DNA of 62,511 nucleotides from an uncultured Actinobaculum sp. (GTDB taxonomy: Bacteria > Actinomycetota > Actinomycetes > Actinomycetales > Actinomycetaceae). Shown here piece by piece: positions 18,009 to 26,208 of the stretch. Location of the stretch: NCBI GenBank assembly GCA_938020505.1, contig CALIHR010000010.1:1-62511 (forward strand), in the 5' to 3' direction. A program made the translations under genes and the position numbers. How positions within the stretch are numbered: position 1 is the stretch's first letter; each line of letters opens with the position of its first letter. Below the pieces are notes generated by a model that was given only the letters and a program-made list of their open reading frames with translations, searched no databases and was not told where the DNA came from.

Positions 18009-18314
18009 TCATGCCCGCGGACGCTCGTCGATCTTCTCGAATTCGGACCGCACCGCACCGAGCGCCTCCTCACGCTGCTCGTCACTCAGATGCGCAGGGC
18101 CGTAGGTGACCACGGGCTTGAGCGGCTCGTACCCCACGAACCGAAAGATTCCCTCGTTGACATGGAAGAGGAACCTCTCGATCGGATCGAGCGCCCCGGC
18201 TTCGGAGCACATGGCCTCGGGTCCGCCTGTGGTCGTGAGCGCGAGGGCCCGCTTGCCCGCGAGCGCTGCCTCGTCGAGAACCCCATAATCCCCGCCGAAA
18301 ACGGCGCCGCTCCC
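18009..18314 (-). pseudogene. C-terminal fragment of a flavodoxin-fold NAD(P)H:quinone oxidoreductase
   Basis: Only the last ~100 residues of a family of about 200 are present: GVLDEAALAGKRALALTTTG, GPEAMCSEAGALDPIERFLF, HVNEGIFRFVGYEPLKPVVT, YGPAHLSDEQREEALGAV. This matches the C-terminal half of flavodoxin_2 proteins (YwrO/KefF/MdaB type). The N-terminal FMN-binding half is absent; the sequence upstream (18315-18396) runs directly into ispF. Without the FMN loop it cannot be a working enzyme, so I call it a truncated remnant. Confidence 0.75.
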
Positions 18315-18396
18315 TGGGAGCCGGCGCGGTCGCAAACCGACGTCGCCCACGAACCGACGTCGCCCGTGAACCGAGGTCAGACCCTGCGGGTCAGCG

Positions 18397-18873
18397 TCAA
18401 ATCCTATGAACCAGCGCGGTCGCGATCGCGGCCAAGCCTTCGCCCCGCCCGGTGAATCCGAGGCGGTCAGTGGTGGTGGCAGAGACGCTGACGGGCGCGC
18501 CGACGACGGCGCCCATGGCTTTCTCCGCCTCGGCCTTGCGCGGCAGAAACCTGGGGCGTTGGCCGACGATTTGGATCGAAACGTTGACTGCCGCCCAACC
18601 GTCGGCGCGGGCCAAACGCATGGCTTCGGCCAGGAGCGCGCTGCCCGAGGCTCCGGCCCATTCGGGCCGGTCGGCGCCGAAGACAGTGCCGAGGTCCCCG
18701 ATTCCCGAGGCGATGAGGACGGCGTCGCACGCGGCGTGGGCGGCGACGTCGGCGTCGGAATGCCCTTCGAGCCCGCGCTCGCCGGGCCACTGAAGGCACG
18801 CGAGGAAGAGCGGGCGGGACCGGTCTTCGCTGAAGGCGTGCACGTCGATTCCTGTTCCCACGCGAATGTCCAT
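18397..18873 (-). CDS. ispF: 2-C-methyl-D-erythritol 2,4-cyclodiphosphate synthase
   Basis: 158 residues, full family length. It catalyses cyclisation in the non-mevalonate isoprenoid pathway. The metal-binding D-x-H is seen in GTGIDVHAF, the second metal ligand His and flexible loop in EGHSDADVAAHAACDAVLIA, and the conserved tail in VSVSATTTDRLGFTGRGEGL. The ATG at 18873 has no SD; a well-formed promoter ends 6 nt before it, so the transcript is probably leaderless. ispD lies 226 bp upstream on the same strand. Confidence 0.95.
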   Translation of the reverse strand: MDIRVGTGIDVHAFSEDRSRPLFLACLQWPGERGLEGHSDADVAAHAACDAVLIASGIGDLGTVFGADRPEWAGASGSALLAEAMRLARADGWAAVNVSIQIVGQRPRFLPRKAEAEKAMGAVVGAPVSVSATTTDRLGFTGRGEGLAAIATALVHRI

Positions 18874-18879
18874 GCAGAA

Positions 18880-18908
18880 ATTATCTACTCGTGACGCATA
18901 GGCGACAA
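18880..18908 (-). promoter_or_regulatory. Promoter giving a leaderless ispF transcript
   Basis: Minus strand: -35 TTGTCG (18908-18903), a 17-bp spacer, -10 GATAAT (18885-18880). The expected transcription start falls on or next to the A of the ispF ATG (18873). Elements read directly; leaderless start inferred. Confidence 0.65.
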
Positions 18909-19099
18909 AGCGTTAAAGGCCTGCGCGACGAACAAGGACGAACAAGGCGGTGGATCGCCTGCGCGACGAAGGAAAAGGCCACTCAGGCCAGCAGCCAGAG
19001 AGGGAAGGCCGGAGCGCGCCGGCAAAGGCGGAGCCAGATCGACGGATTCCGGCGTTGAGGCCCGGCAGACCGGGCGCCAACCAAGGGGCCTCCGCGGAT

Positions 19100-19954
19100 T
19101 CAGGCGCCGAGCGAGGGGTCGTCGGCCAGCAGCTGCGCGATCGCGAGGTCGATCGGCCGCGTGATCTTCATCGACCGCTCGCTCCCGCGCACAAGCACGA
19201 CGGGCAGCCCGGCCGCCTCGACGAGGGCGGCGTCGTCGGGGGCGGCGCTGGCCTCTTCTTCTCCTTTTTCGGCGAAATCGCGGTGCGCGCGGAGGATCGC
19301 GTCAAGATGAAAACCCTGCGGCGTCTGCATGGCGCGCAGCAAGGCGCGATCGTGGGTTTCGACGACGCGCTCCAAATCGGCGCCCGCTTCACCGGCGGCG
19401 ACGCGCTCGACTCGTTTGATCGTGTCCGCCACCGGCAGCGCGGGAACGACGGCCGGATGCCCGGCGGCCAACGCATCGACGACGCGCCGGATCACCGCGC
19501 CGGGCACGAGCGGGCGCGCTGCGTCGTGAATGAGAACGCAATCCGAGCTCGCGGCGGAGCCGTACGCCTCGAGCACGCGGTCCAACCCGCGCGCGACCGA
19601 TTCTTGACGCGTCCGCCCGCCGCCGACGACGGCGACCTCGATCGGCCCCGCGGCGCCCTTGATCGGCGTCGCCGCCCGCCCGAGGCTATCCGCGGGCCCT
19701 TCAGTCGGCGCCGCAGTCCCCTCGAGTGGGTCCGCCGCCCGCCCGAGGGAAACGGCTCGAAGAAACCCTTCAAATTCTTCGATTCGATCGGCGGGGGCGA
19801 CGGCTACGATTCGATCGACGACGCCGGATTCGGCCATCGCGCGGGCGGAGTGAACGAGGAGAGGATCGCCGGAAAGCCGCTCGAGGGCTTTGGCGCCGCG
19901 TGAGCCAAACCTCGTTCCCTTTCCGGCGGCGACGACGACGGCGGCAACTCGCAC
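19100..19954 (-). CDS. ispD: 2-C-methyl-D-erythritol 4-phosphate cytidylyltransferase with an internal insert
   Basis: 284 residues, about 50 longer than typical IspD. The N-terminal nucleotide-binding motif is VAAVVVAAGKGTRFGS; later parts are GGRTRQESVARGLDRVL, CVLIHDAARPLVP and MQTPQGFHLDAILRAH, and a C-terminal region including the family's MKITRPIDLAIAQLL. The extra length is a low-complexity insert (LGRAADPLEGTAAPTEGPAD and following) between the second strand and the GGRTRQES motif, encoded by partly repeated DNA. The GTG start overlaps the carD stop (TAGTG), so translation is coupled to carD. It makes CDP-ME in isoprenoid synthesis. Confidence 0.93.
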   Translation of the reverse strand: MRVAAVVVAAGKGTRFGSRGAKALERLSGDPLLVHSARAMAESGVVDRIVAVAPADRIEEFEGFLRAVSLGRAADPLEGTAAPTEGPADSLGRAATPIKGAAGPIEVAVVGGGRTRQESVARGLDRVLEAYGSAASSDCVLIHDAARPLVPGAVIRRVVDALAAGHPAVVPALPVADTIKRVERVAAGEAGADLERVVETHDRALLRAMQTPQGFHLDAILRAHRDFAEKGEEEASAAPDDAALVEAAGLPVVLVRGSERSMKITRPIDLAIAQLLADDPSLGA

Positions 19955-20445
19955 TAGAGCGCCGATTCGCCGAGGACCTCGTCGAGGAGTTTGAGCGCCT
20001 CGCCCTCGGAGACCTGCCGCGCGAGCGCGACCTCGGACCCCAAAATCTGCCGGGCCTGCGACAGCATCCTCTTCTCCCCCGCCGAGAGGTGCCTGTCGGC
20101 GTCGCGACGCGTGAGGTCGCGAACCACTTCGGCCACCTTGATGACGTCACCCGACGTCAGTTTCTCTGAATTCGCCTTGTAGCGGCGCGACCAGTTCGAA
20201 GGCTCTTCGATCTGCCCCGCCCTCAAGACGGTGAAAACCTGCTTCAACTGCTCGTCGTCGGAAACGTCGCGCACACCGACGTCCTCGAGCATGTCAGCGG
20301 GAACCTGGATCTCCAGGTCCCCTTGCACGACGCGAAGCTTGAGATACGTCTTCTCCTCGCCGCGGATCTTGCGAGTGAAGACGTCTTCGATGCGAGCCGC
20401 GCCGTGATGCGGGTAGACGACCGTCTCGCCGATTGTGTAGGACAT
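19954..20445 (-). CDS. carD: CarD-family transcriptional regulator
   Basis: 163 residues, nearly the length of the mycobacterial protein. It binds the RNA polymerase beta subunit through an N-terminal Tudor-like domain (MSYTIGETVVYPHHGAARIE) and stabilises the open promoter complex through its helical C-terminal domain (EPSNWSRRYKANSEKLTSGD, then LSAGEKRMLSQARQILGSEV). The conserved Trp is in EEPSNWSRR. I chose the ATG at 20445, matching the family start; an ATG 42 nt earlier only adds a non-conserved extension. First gene of the carD-ispD unit. Confidence 0.95.
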   Translation of the reverse strand: MSYTIGETVVYPHHGAARIEDVFTRKIRGEEKTYLKLRVVQGDLEIQVPADMLEDVGVRDVSDDEQLKQVFTVLRAGQIEEPSNWSRRYKANSEKLTSGDVIKVAEVVRDLTRRDADRHLSAGEKRMLSQARQILGSEVALARQVSEGEALKLLDEVLGESAL

Positions 20446-20969
20446 GCGGTCCCATTCCCTTCGCTCAGACTGGTTCCGAGTAGACATTCTATCATTAAGG
20501 CGGTAATGTCGGCCTTTTTATCCAGGTTTTAGTACCCCATTGCGAAACTGATCGAAAGGCGTTAAGCGACACGGTCCCCCGCGTCGACGACCAGGAGTTT
20601 TCTGCCGCCCTTCGCCGATCGCCGTCGGCAGCCGACGGCGCGCCGCAGCTGGCCTCGCGCCGCGATTCCAACCGATCGCCGTTCACGCCCCGCCTGCAAA
20701 CCCTGAACAGACGAAAACCTTTATCGAGAACTTTCCAGTTCTCGGGTATAACAAGAACCGATTCTCGAAACCTTCCGGTTCCCGAATATGACGAGAGCCT
20801 ATGCCCCTTCGCAAGACGCAGGCGCGGCTCGCGGCGACAAAGCGCTCTGGGCGGCAATCCTCACACACTGAGCAAGCGCCGCACCAGCCCGAAGGCCGGC
20901 CAGACGCAGGCGGAGGCGTTTCCTTCCGACCTGCGACCGGGCCTTCGGGACGAGTGGCGGCGGCCAGGC
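20446..20969. other. Regulatory intergenic region upstream of carD
   Basis: About 520 bp between gpmA and carD, both on the minus strand. It must contain the carD promoter. It holds the duplicated palindrome at 20725-20784. No open frame is convincing. Confidence 0.5.
20725..20784. repeat. Two related imperfect palindromes, about 42 bp apart
   Basis: First unit CGAGAACTTTCCAGTTCTCG (20725-20744), a perfect 8-bp inverted repeat with a 4-nt centre. The second unit near 20766-20784 (CGAAACCTTCCGGTTCCCG) is a diverged copy, and flanking bases also match. The spacing is about four helical turns, so paired operator sites or small hairpins are possible. Confidence 0.55.
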
Positions 20970-21707
20970 TCATTTGCCTTGGTTGGCCACCGCCGCGATC
21001 TTCGCCTCGGCCTCGGGGTCGAGGTACGTGCCGCCCTTCTTGACGGGCTTGAGGGTCTCCTCGTCGAGCTCGTAGACAAGCGGAATGCCCGTGGGGATGT
21101 TGACTCCGGCGATGTCGTCGTCGGAAATGTCGTCCAGGTGCTTGACGATGGCCCGCAGGGAGTTCCCATGGGCGGCGATCAACACCGTCTTGCCGGTCTT
21201 GATCTCCGGGACGATCGTCGTCTCCCAGTAGGGAAGGAGGCGCTCGAGAACGTCTTTGAGGCACTCCGTGGCGGGAATCGGCTCGCCGGCGTAGCGAGGG
21301 TCGGCGTCCTGGGAGAACTCCGAACCGGCCTCGATCGGCGGCGGCGGAACGTCGTAGGAGCGGCGCCACTGCATGAACTGCTCCTCGCCGTACTCGTCGC
21401 GGATCTCCTTCTTGTTCTTGCCCTGAAGCGCGCCGTAATGGCGCTCGTTGAGGCGCCAATGGCGCTCCACGGGAATCCAGTGGCGATCGGCTGCGTCAAG
21501 GGCAAGGTTCGCCGTCATGATGGCGCGGCGAAGCATCGATGTGAACAGCTTCTCGGGAAGCACTCCGGCTTCTTTGAGGAACTCGCCCCCGCGGACGGCC
21601 TCGGCGCGCCCCTTCTCCGACAGCGGCACGTCGACCCAGCCGGTGAAGAGGTTCTTTGCATTCCATTCGCTCTCGCCGTGGCGGAGCAGCACCAGGGTGT
21701 ATGTCAT
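20970..21707 (-). CDS. gpmA: 2,3-bisphosphoglycerate-dependent phosphoglycerate mutase
   Basis: 245 residues, normal for the dPGM family. The phospho-acceptor His10 lies in LVLLRHGESEWN; FTGWVDVPLSEKGRAEA, TSMLRRAIMTANLAL, RHWRLNERHYGALQGKNK and the second active-site His in VLIAAHGNSLRAIVKHL follow in order. I chose the ATG at 21707 because the family begins there; the open frame upstream is unrelated. It interconverts 3- and 2-phosphoglycerate in glycolysis. Transcribed alone, towards carD. Confidence 0.96.
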   Translation of the reverse strand: MTYTLVLLRHGESEWNAKNLFTGWVDVPLSEKGRAEAVRGGEFLKEAGVLPEKLFTSMLRRAIMTANLALDAADRHWIPVERHWRLNERHYGALQGKNKKEIRDEYGEEQFMQWRRSYDVPPPPIEAGSEFSQDADPRYAGEPIPATECLKDVLERLLPYWETTIVPEIKTGKTVLIAAHGNSLRAIVKHLDDISDDDIAGVNIPTGIPLVYELDEETLKPVKKGGTYLDPEAEAKIAAVANQGK

Positions 21708-21896
21708 ATGCCAATTTTCCCATGTCGAGCCGCAACCCGCCAGACCGTTCGTCCCACGGGCGTTCGGGGCGCCGTCGAAGACGTTCGGATCGCCGGCGCA
21801 ATCGCCGTCGACGGATCGAATCCCAAGCCGCTGCGGACGTAGAATTGCCACAATTGCGCACCCGCGACCGCTCGTTTGCCAACGACAGGAGGAACG

Positions 21897-23378
21897 ATGA
21901 AGGAAGCGGACTTACCTACATCGAACGTCGCGAAACACGACAAAGGCGACACCGGATACAGCAAAGAGCTCAAGCCTCGGCACATTCAGATGATCGTCAT
22001 CGGCGGGTCCATCGGAACGGGTCTGTTCCTCGGGGCCGGCGGCCGCCTCGCCCAGGGAGGCCCCGGGCTGGTCGTCGCCTATGGAATCTGTGGGATTTTC
22101 GCGTTTCTCATGGTGCGGGCGCTCGGCGAACTGGCAATCCGCCGCCCCTCCTCGGGCGCATTCGTCTCCTACGCGCGCGAGTTCACGGGCGAAAAGGGCG
22201 CCTACATCGCGGGTTGGATGTTTTTCCTCGACTGGGCGGTGACCGTCATGGCGGACATCACGGCCGTCGCCCTGTACATGCATTATTGGACGGCCTTCCG
22301 AGGAATTCCGCAGTGGTTCATCGCCCTCGTCGCCCTCGCCTTGGTCTTTGTCCTCAACTTGCTGAGCGTCAAGATGTTCGGCGAGGCGGAATTCTGGTTC
22401 GCGGCGATCAAGGTGGCGACGATAGTGGGCTTCATGGCGGCAGCCGTCTGGGCGATCGCCGTCGGGCACGACGTCGGCGGCCACACCGCGGGCTTCCACA
22501 ACATCGCCGAATCGGGAGGCTTCTTCCCCAAGGGGCTCGCCCCGGTCTTCGCGCTGACCCTGGGCGTCGTCTTCGCCTTCGGCGGCACTGAGATGGTGGG
22601 CGTGGCAGCAGGCGAGACGAAAGAGGCCGAACGCGTTCTGCCGAAGGCCATCAACTCGATGATCATCCGCATCTTCGTCTTCTACGTGGGCGCCGTGGCG
22701 CTCATGGCCGTCGTCCTGCCGTACACCGCGTATTCGAAGGACGAATCCCCCTTCGTCACTTTCTTCAAGGGAATCGGCGTGCCGCACGCCGGGAGCGTGA
22801 TACAGGTGGTCGTCCTCACCGCCGCGCTCTCCTCGCTCAACGCCGGCCTGTATGCGACGGGCCGCACGCTTCGCTCCTTGGCGGTGGCCGGTTCGGGCCC
22901 GCGCTTCGCCACCCGCATGAACGCGAACCACGTGCCCTACGGCGCCATCGTCGTCACCTCGGCCCTCGGCCTCGTCGGCGTGTTTCTCAACGTCGTCCTC
23001 GAAAAGGACGCCTTCGACGTCGTCATGAACCTCGCGGCCATCGGCATCGCCGGCACGTGGGCCTCGATCCTCGTCACCCACCTCGCCTTCCTCAGGCGCG
23101 TGAAAGCGAGCAAAGAGACCCGCCCCGCCTACCGGATGCCCGGCGCCCCGGCCACGAACTACATCGCCCTGGCGTTCTTCGCCGTCGTCGTCGGCTCCAA
23201 TCTCACGAGCTCCGAAGGCCGGTGGACGCTCGCGCTCTTCGTTCCGGTGGTCGCAATGATGGCAGGCGGCTGGCGCCTCGTTCGCGGGCGGGTGGACGGC
23301 GCCCTTCTCGACCGCGTTCTCGACGAGGAGGGCGCGGCCGACGGCGATCCGGCCCTTTCGACCGACGGCGAACGCTGA
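21897..23378 (+). CDS. ansP: Amino acid permease, probably L-asparagine permease
   Basis: 493 residues of the APC/AAT family with about 12 membrane helices. The signature helix-1 region is MIVIGGSIGTGLFLGAGGRL, followed by FLMVRALGELAIRRPSSGAF, VVFAFGGTEMVGVAAGETKE and AALSSLNAGLYATGRTLRSL, as in AnsP/GabP-type permeases. AGGAGG lies 5 nt before the ATG at 21897. A type I asparaginase follows 70 bp downstream on the same strand, so uptake and hydrolysis of asparagine is the likely role; transport specificity is inferred from this context. Confidence 0.9.
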   Translation: MKEADLPTSNVAKHDKGDTGYSKELKPRHIQMIVIGGSIGTGLFLGAGGRLAQGGPGLVVAYGICGIFAFLMVRALGELAIRRPSSGAFVSYAREFTGEKGAYIAGWMFFLDWAVTVMADITAVALYMHYWTAFRGIPQWFIALVALALVFVLNLLSVKMFGEAEFWFAAIKVATIVGFMAAAVWAIAVGHDVGGHTAGFHNIAESGGFFPKGLAPVFALTLGVVFAFGGTEMVGVAAGETKEAERVLPKAINSMIIRIFVFYVGAVALMAVVLPYTAYSKDESPFVTFFKGIGVPHAGSVIQVVVLTAALSSLNAGLYATGRTLRSLAVAGSGPRFATRMNANHVPYGAIVVTSALGLVGVFLNVVLEKDAFDVVMNLAAIGIAGTWASILVTHLAFLRRVKASKETRPAYRMPGAPATNYIALAFFAVVVGSNLTSSEGRWTLALFVPVVAMMAGGWRLVRGRVDGALLDRVLDEEGAADGDPALSTDGER

Positions 23379-23448
23379 GCCGCCTGCAGGACGCGAGCCG
23401 GCCGCGGCTAGGATTGTTCGACGTGCACAAACTCCGAGGAAGGAAGAA

Positions 23449-24576
23449 ATGCGCATACACGTGACGTACACGGGCGGAACCATCGGCATGGTCGACTCGC
23501 CCAACGGCCTCGTCCCCGGCGCCGACCTCAAGGGATGGCTCTACTCTCTGATCGCGGGGACCGAGCTCGAGGGGCGGGTGAGCCTGACGGAGCTCGAGCC
23601 GCTCATCGACTCCTCGAACGCCACGCCCGAATCGTGGCAGGCGATCATCGACGATCTGCGCGCCCACCGCGAGGAGGCCGACTCCTTCGTGGTGCTTCAC
23701 GGCACGGACACTATGGGCTATTCGAGCGCGGCCCTCTCTTACGCCCTCGTCGGTTTTGACAGGCCCGTCGTCTTCACGGGGGCGCAGTATCCCTTGGGCG
23801 ACGTCGGCTCCGACGCCGCGGGGAACGTGGCGGGCGCTTTGCGGGCCGCGTCCTCCGGGCGGGCGAAGGGCGTCAGCCTTTTCTTCGGCCACCATCTTCT
23901 GGCCGGCAACCGCGTGACGAAAACGAGCTCGTGGTCCTTCGAGGGCTTTGCCTCACCGTCGGTCCCGCCGCTCGCGCGAACGGGCGCGCCCTGGCGGTGG
24001 TACGCCACCGACGAGGTCGTCTCGCCGACGGCGGGGCCCGAGCCTGCCGCTTTCGGTGTGGCGGTTTCCGGAGCGACGGCTTCCCTTTCAGAAGCCGCGC
24101 AGGCGCCCGCCGACGGCGTCGGCTGCGCCAGGGGCGCCGAAGGACCCGATTGGCGAGATCCCGCGCCTTACGCGCGGCACGACGTCGTCGTGCTCGACCT
24201 CGCTCCCGGAATATCGGCCTCCCGGCTCGAAGCCCTTCTCACGCCGCGCCCCGAGGCCGTGCTGCTGCGCGCCTACGGCGTGGGCAACGTGCCCGCGGCC
24301 GAACCCGGGCTGGCCGAGGCGCTCGAGCGGACGATCGCCGACGGCGTCCCGGTGGTCGTCGCCTCCCAATGCCATCAAGCCCAAGTGTTTCTTGGCCACT
24401 ACGAGGCCGGCGACGCCATCGCGAGGGCGGGGGCCGTCGGCGCCGGCGACATGACCTTGGAGGCCGTGTACTCCAAGATCGTCTTCCTGCTGTCTCAGGG
24501 GCTTCGGGGAAACGACCTGGCCACGTGGATCGGGCGGCCGATAGCCGGCGAGCTCACGCCCCCGACCTTCCAGTGA
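23449..24576 (+). CDS. ansA: L-asparaginase, type I (cytoplasmic)
   Basis: 375 residues. The first catalytic Thr lies in VTYTGGTIGMVDSPNG; the second triad in VVLHGTDTMGYSSAALSYAL; the substrate loop follows as VFTGAQYPLGDVGSDAAGN. No signal peptide is present, so it acts in the cytoplasm. A variable region of about 45 residues (PEPAAFGVAVSGATASLSEA onwards) precedes the C-terminal domain VVVLDLAPGISASRLEALL. GAGGAAGG precedes the ATG. It hydrolyses asparagine to aspartate and ammonia and pairs with the upstream permease. Confidence 0.94.
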   Translation: MRIHVTYTGGTIGMVDSPNGLVPGADLKGWLYSLIAGTELEGRVSLTELEPLIDSSNATPESWQAIIDDLRAHREEADSFVVLHGTDTMGYSSAALSYALVGFDRPVVFTGAQYPLGDVGSDAAGNVAGALRAASSGRAKGVSLFFGHHLLAGNRVTKTSSWSFEGFASPSVPPLARTGAPWRWYATDEVVSPTAGPEPAAFGVAVSGATASLSEAAQAPADGVGCARGAEGPDWRDPAPYARHDVVVLDLAPGISASRLEALLTPRPEAVLLRAYGVGNVPAAEPGLAEALERTIADGVPVVVASQCHQAQVFLGHYEAGDAIARAGAVGAGDMTLEAVYSKIVFLLSQGLRGNDLATWIGRPIAGELTPPTFQ

Positions 24577-24768
24577 GCGCCAAGCCCCACAAAGGCCCGG
24601 CAAATCGCGCGTTTGAGCGACGTCCGTGCATGCGCATGGCGAGTGCCGCGCCTTGGAGCGCCGAGTTTCGCAACAGTCCGGCGAATCCCGCGCAAGCGGC
24701 GCGCTCTTCGGCGACGGCTGCACGCGCCCGGGCAGCGGCAGTGGCGCGGAACGGCGCGCAGGCGCCCC

Positions 24769-25809
24769 TCAGCCAGGCGTCACCGCCACTTTGAGGCCCG
24801 CGCGCTCGCGCACCGCGGCGATCGCCGCGTCGATCTGGGTCAGCGGGAACCGGTGGGTCACGAGGCTTCCGACGTCGAGGGCGCCGCTGGAAAGCAGCTC
24901 CACGGCCCGGCGGACGTCGGCCCTGCGCGCGTTCGAGCCGCCCGTCACCTGCAGCTCGCGGTAGTGGACGATATTCGGCTCCATCACCGCCGTGGACCCC
25001 TTGGGGAAACCGGCGAAATAGTTGACCCGTCCGCCGACGGCCGCCACTTCGAGCGCCTGGTTGGCCAGCGCGGGGTCGCCGACGGCGACGATCGCGACGT
25101 CGGCCCCGCCGCCGGTCGCGTCGAGAATCTCGCGGGTGAGCTCCTCGCCCTGCGAGGCCAGGGCGTGCGTCGCGCCGAGGGCGAGCGCGGGATCGAGGCG
25201 TCCGGGGCGCCCGACGGCCACGATCCGCACGGCACCCGCGAGCTTGGCGAGCGCGACGTGAAGCAGTCCGATCGGCCCGGTTCCCAGGACGACGACGGAT
25301 TCGCCCGGGCGCACCCGAAACTGCCTGGCCCCGTTGAGGCAGCAGCTGACGGGCTCGGCCAGCGCAAGCGCCGTCGGTTCGAGTTCGCGCGGCGCGAGCA
25401 CAAGATTGCCGCGCTCCATCGCCTCGCGCGGCACAAGCAGGTACTCGGCGAGCCCGCCGTCGATCTCGTATCCGAAGAGCCGCAAGTTCTCGCACAGGTG
25501 CTCGCGGCCGGCCAGGCATTGGAGGCAGCGGCCGCACGAGAGGACGATCGAGCACGTCGCCTGCACGCCGACGTCGACCCCTTCGACGCCTTCGCCGACG
25601 GCTGCGACCCTCCCGGCGAACTCGTGGCCTAGGATCACTCCGGGGCGGACTCCCGCGGTTTTCGCGCCGGAGACAATGCGCAGGTCGGTGCCGCAGATCG
25701 TGTTCGCCTCGACTTTGAGGAGGACTTCTCCGGGCCCGGGCTCTGGAACGGGGACGCGCGTGAGGGACAGGTCGTCGATGCCGTGCAGAACGGCGGCGTT
25801 CATGCTCAT
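24769..25809 (-). CDS. Zinc-dependent medium-chain dehydrogenase (sorbitol/threonine dehydrogenase-like)
   Basis: 346 residues. Catalytic zinc ligands are Cys39 in TICGTDLRI and the His-Glu of ILGHEFAGRVAAVG. The structural zinc loop has four cysteines in SCGRCLQCLAGREHLC. The Rossmann signature is VVVLGTGPIGLLHVALAKLA. It is most like polyol or threonine dehydrogenases, using NAD(P). It is divergent from dihydroxyacetone kinase, with a shared 400-bp intergenic region, which suggests polyol or ketose catabolism, but the substrate cannot be read. Start could be ATG 25809 or the ATG two codons later. Confidence 0.88.
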   Translation of the reverse strand: MSMNAAVLHGIDDLSLTRVPVPEPGPGEVLLKVEANTICGTDLRIVSGAKTAGVRPGVILGHEFAGRVAAVGEGVEGVDVGVQATCSIVLSCGRCLQCLAGREHLCENLRLFGYEIDGGLAEYLLVPREAMERGNLVLAPRELEPTALALAEPVSCCLNGARQFRVRPGESVVVLGTGPIGLLHVALAKLAGAVRIVAVGRPGRLDPALALGATHALASQGEELTREILDATGGGADVAIVAVGDPALANQALEVAAVGGRVNYFAGFPKGSTAVMEPNIVHYRELQVTGGSNARRADVRRAVELLSSGALDVGSLVTHRFPLTQIDAAIAAVRERAGLKVAVTPG

Positions 25810-26208
25810 GCGCCTAGCCTACGCGCTCGGGCGCCGCCTTTCCGCACCCGGAGGCCGATCGGCGGCCTTCCGCCTGCCTCATGGGTCCCGTCCGCCAGCC
25901 CCATCCGCAAGGCCTGCGGATCCCGTCCGCGAGCCGGCCTGAGGCGTCCGCTTCATCGTCGGCCCGGCGGGCCTCCCCCGTCCGCGAGCCGATAGCTCGC
26001 CTCCGCCGCTTGGCGGCGTCGCCGCAAAGCGACAGTGCAAAGACGAGCGAAAAATGTAACAACGCGCCAGTAAGAAGCCCGAATTCTCGCCGTCGCCTTC
26101 AACCAACGCGATGTTTCCTGCAAAATTGTGTACCGAGTCACTGGGCTATAAGATCAACGTACATCACGCAGCCGCCCGAGGACGGGCGGCGACTAGGAAA
26201 GGCACGCA
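25810..26208. promoter_or_regulatory. Divergent promoter region of the dehydrogenase and dihydroxyacetone kinase genes
   Basis: About 400 bp. A possible plus-strand promoter is TTGTGT (26126-26131), 15 bp, TATAAG (26147-26152), about 60 bp upstream of the kinase ATG. The part 25870-26040 is CG-rich with short GATC/GCCT-type duplications. No operator could be assigned. Confidence 0.4.

Noticed and set aside
21912..23531. 539-codon minus-strand frame opposite the amino acid permease
   Set aside because: Asp/Glu/His/Arg-rich antisense of a membrane protein; no start signal.
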